Below the pieces are notes generated by a model. It was not told where the DNA came from, ran no database searches, and saw only the letters and a list, made by a program, of their open reading frames with translations. 14,123 bases of DNA from assembly GCA_945643825.1 (NCBI GenBank), contig CALZEZ010000012.1:1-14123 (forward strand), written 5' to 3'. Below, piece by piece: positions 7,855 through 14,119 of this stretch. How positions within the stretch are numbered: the first letter of the stretch is position 1; every line of letters starts with the position of its first letter. A program made the position numbers and the translations under genes. This stretch comes from an uncultured Lachnospiraceae bacterium (lineage in GTDB: Bacteria > Bacillota > Clostridia > Lachnospirales > Lachnospiraceae).

Positions 7855-7868
7855 CGAACAAATGTTTG
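7855..7868 (+). promoter_or_regulatory. LexA (SOS) box 2, exact consensus
   Basis: CGAACAAATGTTTG fits CGAACRNRYGTTYG at every position. It is the operator bound by LexA in Gram-positive bacteria and released upon RecA activation by DNA damage. It ends 24 bases before the ATG of the radical SAM gene and overlaps a TTG that could be mistaken for its start, which is one reason to prefer the downstream ATG. Confidence 0.85.
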
Positions 7869-7892
7869 CAACATGAGGGGAATCGGAAAATA

Positions 7893-9254
7893 ATGGTTAG
7901 TCTGACAAAAGAACAAAGCGTTCAGGAGAAGCTGAAGATCCTGACGGATGCAGCAAAATATGATGTGGCATGTACCTCAAGCGGGGTAGACCGTAGAGGA
8001 ACCAGTGACGGAGTACACGGAAATGGAATCGGAAATTCCATTAATGCAGGAATCTGCCATTCGTTTTCAGGAGACGGTCGCTGTATCTCATTACTAAAGA
8101 TACTGTTCACAAACGAATGTATTTATGATTGCAAGTACTGTATTAATCGTAAGAGCAATGATGTCCCGCGGGCATCCTTTACGCCGGATGAAGTATGTAA
8201 GCTCACTATTGAGTTTTACAGGCGCAATTACATCGAAGGTTTGTTTTTAAGCTCCGGGATTCTATACAACCCGACGTATACAATGGAATTGTTATATCAG
8301 ACGCTTTATAAGCTGAGGACAGTATATCATTTTTTAGGCTATATTCATGTAAAGGCAATCCCGGGGGCAGATCCGCTGTTAATTGAGAAGATTGGCTTTC
8401 TGGCAGACCGAATGAGCATCAATCTGGAGCTGCCTACTGCGGAGGGGCTTAAGAATATCGCACCGAATAAGAATCGAAAACTGATTCTGGGACCAATGCG
8501 TCAGATTCAGAATGGCATCACACAGTCCAAAAATGAGTTAGCCGTCTACCGTAATGCGCCCAGATTTGTTGCGGGAGGACAGTCCACACAGATGATTATT
8601 GGCGCAACGAATGAACAGGATTATCAGATTCTGCAGGTGTCGGAGGGGCTGTACCAGAAATTTGGCCTCAAGCGTGTTTTTTACTCTGCTTTTGTCAATG
8701 TAAATGAGGATAAGGCGCTTCCGGCTACCATTGGCGGTCCGCCACTGCTTCGGGAGCACCGGCTATATCAGGCGGACTGGCTGCTGCGATTTTATGGATT
8801 TAAGGCACAGGAGCTTTTGGATGAACAGCATCCGAATCTGAATGTATTACTGGATCCAAAGGAGGACTGGGCAGTCAGGCATCTGGAAGCATTTCCGGTG
8901 GAGGTCAACAGAGCGGATCTTCATACGTTGCTTCGCGTACCGGGCATTGGGGTGAAAAGTGCTACAAGAATTGTAAAGGCGAGACTCAGTGCAAGGCTGA
9001 CCTTTGAGGATCTGAAAAAGCTCGGGGTTACGTTGAAGCGCGCTCTCTATTTCATCACATGCAATGGTAGAATGATGTATCCGACGAAGCTGTCGGAGGA
9101 TTACATTGTGAGACAACTGACTGATTCGGTTAAACGAGTGAATTTCGGAAGTGATGGCATGTCGTATCGGCAGATGTCACTATTTGATGACTATCATGTG
9201 AATGCGGCTCCGGATATTATTACTCTGAAAAAGGCGGCAGGAGGTGAATTCTAG
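7893..9254 (+). CDS. Radical SAM putative DNA modification/repair protein (TIGR03916-type)
   Basis: A 453-residue cytoplasmic protein matching what I know of the radical SAM family found beside a DUF4130/TIGR03915 gene or a uracil-DNA-glycosylase-like fusion. C76, C80 and C83 form the CX3CX2C motif (ECIYDCKYC) that holds the 4Fe-4S cluster for SAM cleavage. Further cysteines C27, C55 and C64 precede it in the glycine-rich N-terminal segment. The middle has a TIM-barrel-like layout, with SSGI after the cluster. Residues about 337-365 form a helix-hairpin-helix with LLRVPGIGVKSATRIVKARL, typical of non-specific DNA binding. The ATG at 7893 is preferred: GAGGGG at 7875-7880 lies 12 bases ahead, whereas the TTG at 7866 overlaps the LexA box and has no ribosome site. 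The next gene begins one base after its stop. Chemistry and substrate are unknown; spore photoproduct lyase (SplB) is a distant analogy only. Confidence 0.9.
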   Translation: MVSLTKEQSVQEKLKILTDAAKYDVACTSSGVDRRGTSDGVHGNGIGNSINAGICHSFSGDGRCISLLKILFTNECIYDCKYCINRKSNDVPRASFTPDEVCKLTIEFYRRNYIEGLFLSSGILYNPTYTMELLYQTLYKLRTVYHFLGYIHVKAIPGADPLLIEKIGFLADRMSINLELPTAEGLKNIAPNKNRKLILGPMRQIQNGITQSKNELAVYRNAPRFVAGGQSTQMIIGATNEQDYQILQVSEGLYQKFGLKRVFYSAFVNVNEDKALPATIGGPPLLREHRLYQADWLLRFYGFKAQELLDEQHPNLNVLLDPKEDWAVRHLEAFPVEVNRADLHTLLRVPGIGVKSATRIVKARLSARLTFEDLKKLGVTLKRALYFITCNGRMMYPTKLSEDYIVRQLTDSVKRVNFGSDGMSYRQMSLFDDYHVNAAPDIITLKKAAGGEF

Positions 9255-9255
9255 G

Positions 9256-10044
9256 ATGGATACCATTCTGGTTTGCCCACATTCATTAGAGGGTGTTTTT
9301 ACGGCAATTTATATAGCTTATCGGGACAAAATGGTGCATGACAATACACACATTCAGACGCAGCTTGAACAGGAATTGGAAACACAACGGGTGTTATTTA
9401 GCGAATACCGGGAAATCCAACCGGACGAGGAACTCTTTGGAAAGGTCAGGCGTACTCTAATAGAAAGAATAGGATGGGAAGTGTATGAACAGATATGCGA
9501 GGCAATGGCCATGGAGAAACCGGGAATGGCGGACAGTGTATATCATACGGTTGTAAAGGCACTTTCCAAAGGCCCCAATACTGGCTGCTATGTGCTTCAG
9601 AATCTGACAGATCCCTATATTCATAAGGTCGCAATGGCAAGTCAGAATGTCTGGCGGGAGATTCATCATCTGATGGGCTTTGTGCGTTTTGAGGAGTTAG
9701 CCGGAGAGGAACCGATTCTGTATTCACAGATAGGACCCAAGAATAATGTTGTCACCTTTCTGGCACCTCATTTTGCGGATCGGTTTCCTATGGAAAATTT
9801 CATGCTTCATGATTGTAAGAGAGGGATTTTTGTGGTTCATCCGAAGAATCAACCATGGTATGTGCGGCTTGAACAGGGCGTGAATTCGATCATCCTGCCA
9901 CCGGTAACCAAGGAGGAAGAAACCTACAGAGAACTATTTCGCGAATTCTGCCAATCGATTATGATTCAGTCCAGAAGAAATGACAAGCTGCAGAGACAGA
10001 TGCTTCCGATTCGTTTTCGGGAGTTTATGGTCGAATTTTCATAA
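9256..10044 (+). CDS. DUF4130/TIGR03915-type putative DNA metabolism protein
   Basis: A 262-residue partner protein of the upstream radical SAM gene. The N-terminal segment CPHSLEGVFTAIYIAYRDK (7-25) corresponds to the family's characteristic start, in which a YDGSFEG-like strand leads into a helix. The C-terminal half has the conserved VRFEEL, a central strand region, and HFADRFPMENFMLHDCKRG followed by FVVHP. I chose ATG 9256 rather than GTG 9244: AGGAGG at 9239-9244 is 11 bases before it, and the GTG would be part of that ribosome site. The upstream stop (9252-9254) and this ATG are one base apart, implying translational coupling and roughly equal production. No catalytic motif is known to me for the family. 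It is probably induced by DNA damage through the two LexA boxes upstream of the operon. No clear terminator follows it; only a 4-bp GGGA/TCCC hairpin was seen near 10065-10075. Confidence 0.87.
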   Translation: MDTILVCPHSLEGVFTAIYIAYRDKMVHDNTHIQTQLEQELETQRVLFSEYREIQPDEELFGKVRRTLIERIGWEVYEQICEAMAMEKPGMADSVYHTVVKALSKGPNTGCYVLQNLTDPYIHKVAMASQNVWREIHHLMGFVRFEELAGEEPILYSQIGPKNNVVTFLAPHFADRFPMENFMLHDCKRGIFVVHPKNQPWYVRLEQGVNSIILPPVTKEEETYRELFREFCQSIMIQSRRNDKLQRQMLPIRFREFMVEFS

Positions 10045-10118
10045 CTTTTCACGGAAAAAAATGGGATTTCCCGCTCGATTTGTGCAGAATCATGGATGTA
10101 CTATTTACAAAAAGTGGG

Positions 10119-10124
10119 TATAAT
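10119..10124 (+). promoter_or_regulatory. Candidate -10 box for the HPr-like gene
   Basis: A perfect TATAAT 55 bases before the ATG, with a TG four bases upstream (near an extended -10). The -35 position reads GATGTA/ATGTAC and is poor. The stretch 10045-10179 between genes holds no other site that I recognise. Confidence 0.5.
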
Positions 10125-10179
10125 CATAAGAAATCCAATGGAGGATGGTTTTGGTTTCATGGAGAGGAAGTGAAGAAGT

Positions 10180-10407
10180 ATGGTAACCAGGAAGATTAGA
10201 TTGACACAGGATAAAGTGAGCGATTTTGTAAATGCTGCAAGTAAATGTGACTTTGATGTAGATATTTCTTATAATCGTTATATCGTGGACGCCAAATCTT
10301 TTTTGGGTGTTTACGGAATGGATTTCTCCAAGGTATTGACGGTAAGCTATGTCGGTTACAATGCAGAGTTTGAGAGCATGCTCCAGAGGCTTGCAGTCGC
10401 CTGTTAA
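10180..10407 (+). CDS. HPr-like protein without the phosphorylatable histidine
   Basis: A 75-residue protein with the size and layout of HPr, the PTS phosphocarrier. The best match is the second half: VDAKSFLGVYGMDFSK (residues 36-51) corresponds to the HPr segment around the regulatory Ser46 (KSIMGV in true HPr). It keeps the Lys-Ser-x-x-Gly-Val pattern and is followed by a VLTVSYVGYNAEFESMLQRL strand-helix end. The GLHARPA segment with the active His15 is absent, replaced by RLTQDKVSDFVNAA. So it cannot carry phosphate from enzyme I in the usual way; like Crh it could only be a Ser-phosphorylated regulator, or a structural relic with another role. ATG 10180 has GGAGAGG at 10161-10167. A -10 box lies upstream and a terminator downstream, so it is a single-gene unit. 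Family assignment is by pattern only. Confidence 0.78.
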   Translation: MVTRKIRLTQDKVSDFVNAASKCDFDVDISYNRYIVDAKSFLGVYGMDFSKVLTVSYVGYNAEFESMLQRLAVAC

Positions 10408-10457
10408 TGTTAGCATGAAAATCACTCGGAATGAGAATTTGCAATGCAGATTCTTGG

Positions 10458-10486
10458 AAGCGGATGCGTTTGCATCCGCTTTTTTT
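10458..10486 (+). terminator. Rho-independent terminator after the HPr-like gene
   Basis: A 10-bp stem (arms 10458-10467 and 10472-10481, AAGCGGATGC / GCATCCGCTT), a 4-base loop GTTT, and a run of seven T (10480-10486). It is a strong terminator shape. The T run falls at the -35 position of the next gene's promoter, so terminator and promoter are packed together. Confidence 0.93.
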
Positions 10487-10499
10487 GAAGCGGGTTCTG

Positions 10500-10508
10500 T
10501 GCTATAAT
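10500..10508 (+). promoter_or_regulatory. Extended -10 promoter of the nuclease-helicase gene
   Basis: TGCTATAAT is a perfect extended -10 element (TG-N-TATAAT). The -35 position 17 bases upstream is TTTTTT, part of the preceding terminator's T run, so recognition would rest mainly on the extended -10. Start of transcription would be about 25 bases before the GTG start codon. No LexA box is present here. Confidence 0.72.
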
Positions 10509-10539
10509 CTGAGCTGGAGAAAAAAGGAGGAACCATTTC

Positions 10540-12900
10540 GTGGAGATTACGATTTCTGTGCGTCAGCTGGTGGAATTTATGATGCGAAGCGGCAATATTG
10601 ACAATCGGCATTCCCAGGCACCGGAAAACGCCATGTTAGAGGGTGGACGCATTCATCGGATGATCCAGGGGGAGATGGGACCATATTATCAGGCGGAGGT
10701 ATCCTTGAAATATCGCCATATAACGCCGCTGTACGATTTAGTTATCGAGGGCAGGGCAGATGGCATCGAGCAGATACACGAGCCCGAGACAACAGTTTTA
10801 GTTGATGAGATCAAGGGCACCTACAGAGAATTGGATCGCATAAAGGAAATGGTTCCGGTTCACGAAGCGCAGGTTCGTTGCTACGCCTATATCTATGCCA
10901 GCCAGAATCAGCTGGATCGGATTCGGATCCGTGTGACCTATTGCAATCTGGATACGGAAGAAAGAAAGCTGTTTGAGAAGGAGCTTTCTTTTGCCGAACT
11001 GGAGGAATGGTTTCGGAGGCTTATTGAGGATTATCAGAAATGGGCGGATTATACCTTCGAATGGGAGCAGAGACGTACTGCTTCTATTAAGCAGATGGAG
11101 TTCCCTTATGTCTATCGAAACGGACAAAAGGATCTTGTTACCTATGTGTATCAGACGATCTATCACAAGCGTAAACTTTTTATCGAGGCACCCACCGGTG
11201 TCGGGAAGACATTATCGACAATTTTCCCATCTATCAAGGCGATGGGTGAGGGAAAAGCGGAGAAGCTGTTCTATCTGACCGCCAAAACGATTACCCGCAC
11301 AGTTGCGGAGGAGTCCTTCGCCTTGCTGCGACAAAAAGGTCTGGCTTTCAAGACGGTGACGCTTACTGCGAAAGAGAAAATCTGTTTCTGCGACGAGGTA
11401 GAGTGTAACCCGGAGGCATGTCCCTACGCGAAAGGTCACTATGACAGAATCAATGATGCCATGTACGATTTTATCACACATGAGGACACCTTTGACAGGG
11501 AACGGGTAGAACAGTATGCTCATAAACATCAGGTCTGCCCCTTCGAGCTGTGTCTGGATATGAGCCTTTTTGCCGATGCCGTGATCTGCGATTATAATTA
11601 TGTCTTTGATCCGCATGTCTATCTGCGGAGGTTCTTTGCAGAGTGCGATGGACGTGAGTATCTGTTTCTGGTGGATGAGGCACACAATCTGGTTGACAGA
11701 GGCCGTGAGATGTACAGTGCCACGCTGAAGAAGGAAGATTTTCTGGCTCTGAAGAGAGAGATAAAGGGTTTTGCACCGGATGTTGAGAGAAAGCTGGATA
11801 AGTGCAATAAAGAGCTGTTAGCCAAGAAAAAGGAATGTGAGAATTACAGAATCGAGGAATCTATCTCTCCTTTTGTGAACAGTCTGAACAGACTGGCCGC
11901 CTCCATTGAGAAATATCTGGAGGATCATGAGGAGAGCCCGAAGCGGTCGGAAATTCTGGAGTTCTATTTTGAAGTGTCACATTTCCTATATGTGTATGAG
12001 CTGTTAGATGAAAACTATGTAACCTATACACAGATGCAGGAGGATGGGAGCTTTATCATCCGACTGCTTTGTGTGAATCCGGCAAAGAATCTCAGCGCCT
12101 GTATGGAGAGGGGGCGGTCCACCATTCTGTTTTCGGCAACTCTCCTGCCGATTCAGTATTATAAGAAGCTGCTTGGTGGAAATATGGATGATTACGAGGT
12201 TTATGCCCACTCTGTTTTTGATCCGTCGAAAAGAGGACTTTTTATCGGCACGGATGTGACCAGCAGATATTCCAGACGCACGGAATCGGAGTATTATAAT
12301 ATTGCTGCCTATATCCATTCCGTTGTTTCCGGGCAGAAAGGCAATTACATGGTATTTTGTCCGTCTCATCTGTTTCAGGAAAAGGTGTATGAGGCATATA
12401 GTTCTCATTTCCTGCTTGAGGAGCAGGTGGAGTGTATCCTGCAGGAGGATTTTATGACGGAGGAGGATCGTGAGAGATTTCTGCAGCGCTTCAGGGAGGT
12501 GGCGGAACAGAGAAGTCTGGTCGGCTTTTGCGTGCTGGGAGGGATTTTCAGTGAAGGAATTGATCTGAAAAAGGATGGTTTAATCGGGGCGATTGTTGTT
12601 GGAACCGGAGTTCCGCAGGTTTGCAATGAGCGTGAAATACTAAAAAACCATTTTGACAGACTGGGGGAGAATGGGTTTGATTATTCCTACCGCTATCCCG
12701 GAATGAACAAGGTGCTTCAGGCTGCGGGACGCGTAATTCGTACAGAAGAAGACACCGGTGTGGTGGTTTTGTTGGATGAGCGGTTCTTACAGGGAGCCTA
12801 TAGACGATTGTTCCCAAGGGAGTGGGACAATTACAGGATAGTGACGGTTCAGACAATCGGAGAGAAGGTCGACTCCTTCTGGAGAGACCTTCCCTGCTAG
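10540..12900 (+). CDS. PD-(D/E)XK nuclease fused to DinG/XPD-family Fe-S DNA helicase
   Basis: A 786-residue protein with two parts. Residues about 1-180 look like a RecB/Cas4-type PD-(D/E)XK nuclease: H39 in GRIHRMIQ, D74 in IEGRADG, the D89-E90-I91-K92 core, and Q111-x3-Y115 in EAQVRCYAY. Residues about 190-786 are a superfamily 2 helicase of the DinG/XPD group: Walker A APTGVGKT at 217-224, an Fe-S region with C282/C284, C289, C294, C333 and C338, DEAH at 379-382, FSATL near 530, and motif VI QAAGRVIRTEED from 727. Such helicases unwind DNA 5'-to-3' using ATP and resolve R-loops, flaps or damaged forks. Start GTG 10540 has AAGGAGG at 10524-10530 with a 9-base gap. It is monocistronic, convergent with nfo. 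The N-terminal domain distinguishes it from E. coli DinG; Bacillus DinG instead carries an exonuclease domain. The physiological substrate is unknown. Confidence 0.92.
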   Translation: MEITISVRQLVEFMMRSGNIDNRHSQAPENAMLEGGRIHRMIQGEMGPYYQAEVSLKYRHITPLYDLVIEGRADGIEQIHEPETTVLVDEIKGTYRELDRIKEMVPVHEAQVRCYAYIYASQNQLDRIRIRVTYCNLDTEERKLFEKELSFAELEEWFRRLIEDYQKWADYTFEWEQRRTASIKQMEFPYVYRNGQKDLVTYVYQTIYHKRKLFIEAPTGVGKTLSTIFPSIKAMGEGKAEKLFYLTAKTITRTVAEESFALLRQKGLAFKTVTLTAKEKICFCDEVECNPEACPYAKGHYDRINDAMYDFITHEDTFDRERVEQYAHKHQVCPFELCLDMSLFADAVICDYNYVFDPHVYLRRFFAECDGREYLFLVDEAHNLVDRGREMYSATLKKEDFLALKREIKGFAPDVERKLDKCNKELLAKKKECENYRIEESISPFVNSLNRLAASIEKYLEDHEESPKRSEILEFYFEVSHFLYVYELLDENYVTYTQMQEDGSFIIRLLCVNPAKNLSACMERGRSTILFSATLLPIQYYKKLLGGNMDDYEVYAHSVFDPSKRGLFIGTDVTSRYSRRTESEYYNIAAYIHSVVSGQKGNYMVFCPSHLFQEKVYEAYSSHFLLEEQVECILQEDFMTEEDRERFLQRFREVAEQRSLVGFCVLGGIFSEGIDLKKDGLIGAIVVGTGVPQVCNEREILKNHFDRLGENGFDYSYRYPGMNKVLQAAGRVIRTEEDTGVVVLLDERFLQGAYRRLFPREWDNYRIVTVQTIGEKVDSFWRDLPC

Positions 12901-12912
12901 AAAAGCTTTTCT
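12899..12912. repeat. Perfect 14-bp palindrome between the helicase gene and nfo
   Basis: AGAAAAGCTTTTCT overlaps the helicase stop codon and lies in the 28-base gap between the convergent genes. It could form a small hairpin with a T-rich 3' arm on either strand and may help end the nfo transcript, but it is AT-rich and no separate T tract follows. Confidence 0.55.
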
Positions 12913-12928
12913 GGATTCGTTTTATCGT

Positions 12929-13822
12929 TTACGCGGGCTGCGTCGGGTAATCCGGAGCACCCGCGTTTTTTAGCCGTTCAATTTCCTCACGGTAGGGAGG
13001 AAGAGTCACCTTTGGATCGGTTTCTGATGCTATCCATGGTGTTTCAAGAATCTTGGGAACTGCGGCAAGCGCAGGATGATACACAACATAGCGTATGGCC
13101 TCAAATCCAAGCTCACCCTGTCCGAGGTTGGCATGTCGATCCTTGTGTGCCCCGAGAGGATTTTTGCTGTCGTTAATGTGGACGGCAGCAATCTGATCTA
13201 TGCCAAGAAGACTGTCAAAACGCTTCAGGATGCCCTCAAAATCATGAACGACATCGTAGCCGGCATCATTGAGATGGCAGGTATCCAGGCAGACGCGCAG
13301 TCTGTCATTTCTTGCAACACCATCGTAAATAGCGGCCAGCTCCTCAAAGGTGGCACCTACCTCTGAACCCTTCCCGGCCATGGTTTCGAGTGCGACCATA
13401 CAGTGCTGATCCTCCTCAAATACGGTGTTTAAACCCTCACAGATCTTCTTTATGCCGGTCTGGACACCCTCTCCGACATGGGAGCCGGGATGAAGCACAA
13501 GGATTTTTGCTCCCATCGCGGCACTTCGGACAAGCTCTGTGCGCAGAAAATCCACAGCCAGCTCGTAGGTTTCCGGCTTTACGGCATTGGCCAGATTGAT
13601 AATGTATGGCGCATGTACGATGAATTCCTCAATTCCGTTATCTGCCATTAATCTCTTTGCTTCTTCTATATTTAATTCTTCTATCGATTTTCTTCGTGTG
13701 TTCTGCGGAGCACCGGTATAGACCATAAAGGTATTGGCACCATAAGAGAGCGCCTCCTTAACCGAACCGGCGAACATATCCTTACCACTCATCCCGACAT
13801 GAGATCCAATTTTCAAGTCCAT
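12929..13822 (-). CDS. nfo: Deoxyribonuclease IV (endonuclease IV, AP endonuclease)
   Basis: A 297-residue zinc-dependent AP endonuclease that cuts 5' to abasic sites and removes 3'-blocking groups in base excision repair. The trinuclear zinc ligands are all present and line up with E. coli Nfo: H70 (HAPYIINLA), H111 (LVLHPGSH), E146 (ALETMAGKG), D180 and H183 (CLDTCHLNDAGYD), H215 (AVHINDSKNPLGAHKDRH), D228 and H230, and E260 (ILETPW). Length is normal (about 280-300). Start ATG at 13822 has GAAAGGA (complement of 13834-13840) 11 bases upstream. The 3' end contains the terminator of the opposing helicase gene. The promoter is not clear; TGC-TAAACT (complement of 13875-13883) resembles an extended -10 with no -35. 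No LexA box was found, so it need not be SOS-controlled. Confidence 0.97.
   Translation of the reverse strand: MDLKIGSHVGMSGKDMFAGSVKEALSYGANTFMVYTGAPQNTRRKSIEELNIEEAKRLMADNGIEEFIVHAPYIINLANAVKPETYELAVDFLRTELVRSAAMGAKILVLHPGSHVGEGVQTGIKKICEGLNTVFEEDQHCMVALETMAGKGSEVGATFEELAAIYDGVARNDRLRVCLDTCHLNDAGYDVVHDFEGILKRFDSLLGIDQIAAVHINDSKNPLGAHKDRHANLGQGELGFEAIRYVVYHPALAAVPKILETPWIASETDPKVTLPPYREEIERLKNAGAPDYPTQPA
12931..12971 (+). terminator. Terminator of the nuclease-helicase gene, inside the nfo 3' end
   Basis: Perfect 7-bp GC-rich outer stem (12931-12937 ACGCGGG with 12960-12966 CCCGCGT), extended by imperfect inner pairs (TGC / GCA), followed by six T at 12966-12971. It starts 30 bases after the helicase stop. 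All of it lies within the last codons of nfo on the other strand. There is no T tract on the minus strand, so it acts in the plus direction only. Confidence 0.85.
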
Positions 13823-14037
13823 ATGATAACAAATCCTTTCCTATGCCTGCAAGAAGGCGATTCATTTCCCGTATAGTTTAGCATACTATGATTAAGAATG
13901 CGATAGTTTTGTTTTCCGGACAGGCAAATCGGGAGGTTACCATAAAATAGTGTCGTCATATGACAAAATCTGTGATAAAATCAAAAATAACGACTGTTTC
14001 TGCAAGTTTGACATTCATGAATTTATGGACTGACACC
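13823..14037. other. Non-coding stretch upstream of nfo leading to the origin-like region
   Basis: No gene is visible on either strand. It holds the nfo ribosome site, a possible weak nfo promoter (around 13875-13883) and a perfect 10-bp palindrome GTCATATGAC at 13955-13964, whose meaning is unknown. The TGTGATAAA at 13971-13979 is a poor DnaA-box match. The whole stretch is AT-rich, fitting an origin-flanking spacer. Confidence 0.6.
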
Positions 14038-14109
14038 TGTGTAAAAGTGGATAACTATGTGGAAAAAGAAGGTTTTTACCCAAAATGCGTTTGACGCATA
14101 TGTGGATAA
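14038..14109 (+). other. DnaA-box cluster, probable oriC / dnaA upstream region
   Basis: Four 9-mers in one orientation fit the DnaA box TGTGNATAA: TGTGTAAAA at 14038-14046 (8 of 9), AGTGGATAA at 14046-14054 (8 of 9), TGTGGAAAA at 14058-14066 (8 of 9) and TGTGGATAA at 14101-14109 (exact). Boxes one and two share one base, and the first three fall within 29 bases. Such clusters, with the TGTGGA/GTGGATAAC wording, are typical of the region before dnaA in Firmicutes. The AT-rich unwinding element and dnaA itself would lie beyond the window, so origin function is inferred. The usual neighbour rpmH is not on this side within the window; nfo is there instead. Confidence 0.75.
14085..14099. repeat. 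Perfect inverted repeat next to the exact DnaA box
   Basis: ATGCGT-TTG-ACGCAT: 6-bp arms with a 3-base centre, ending one base before the exact DnaA box at 14101. It overlaps the -35 hexamer of the outward promoter candidate, so it could be an operator or a small hairpin. No protein is known to me for this sequence. Confidence 0.6.
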
Positions 14110-14119
14110 CCCATTAAAT
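14091..14119 (+). promoter_or_regulatory. Candidate promoter reading out of the window (probably dnaA)
   Basis: TTGACG (14091-14096, 5 of 6 to consensus) is 17 bases from TTAAAT (14114-14119, 4 of 6). The exact DnaA box lies wholly in the spacer, where DnaA binding would block RNA polymerase, as in autoregulated dnaA promoters. The gene it would drive is not in the window. Confidence 0.55.

Noticed and set aside
7866..7892. TTG start giving nine extra residues on the radical SAM protein
   Set aside because: It overlaps the perfect LexA box and has no ribosome site; ATG 7893 has GAGGGG ahead.
9244..9255. GTG start for the DUF4130-type gene
   Set aside because: Its first base belongs to the AGGAGG ribosome site that serves ATG 9256.
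10045..10080. Terminator after the DUF4130-type gene
   Set aside because: Only a GGGA/TCCC stem with a 2-base loop and no T run on the plus strand.
10159..10173. Five-codon ATG frame just before the HPr-like gene
   Set aside because: Too short to support; it contains the ribosome site of the HPr-like gene.
10485..10540. LexA box upstream of the nuclease-helicase gene
   Set aside because: The GGTTC and GGAACC stretches there do not form GAAC-N4-GTTC; too many mismatches to CGAACRNRYGTTYG.
13971..13979. Fifth DnaA box (TGTGATAAA)
   Set aside because: Two mismatches at core positions of TGTGNATAA.
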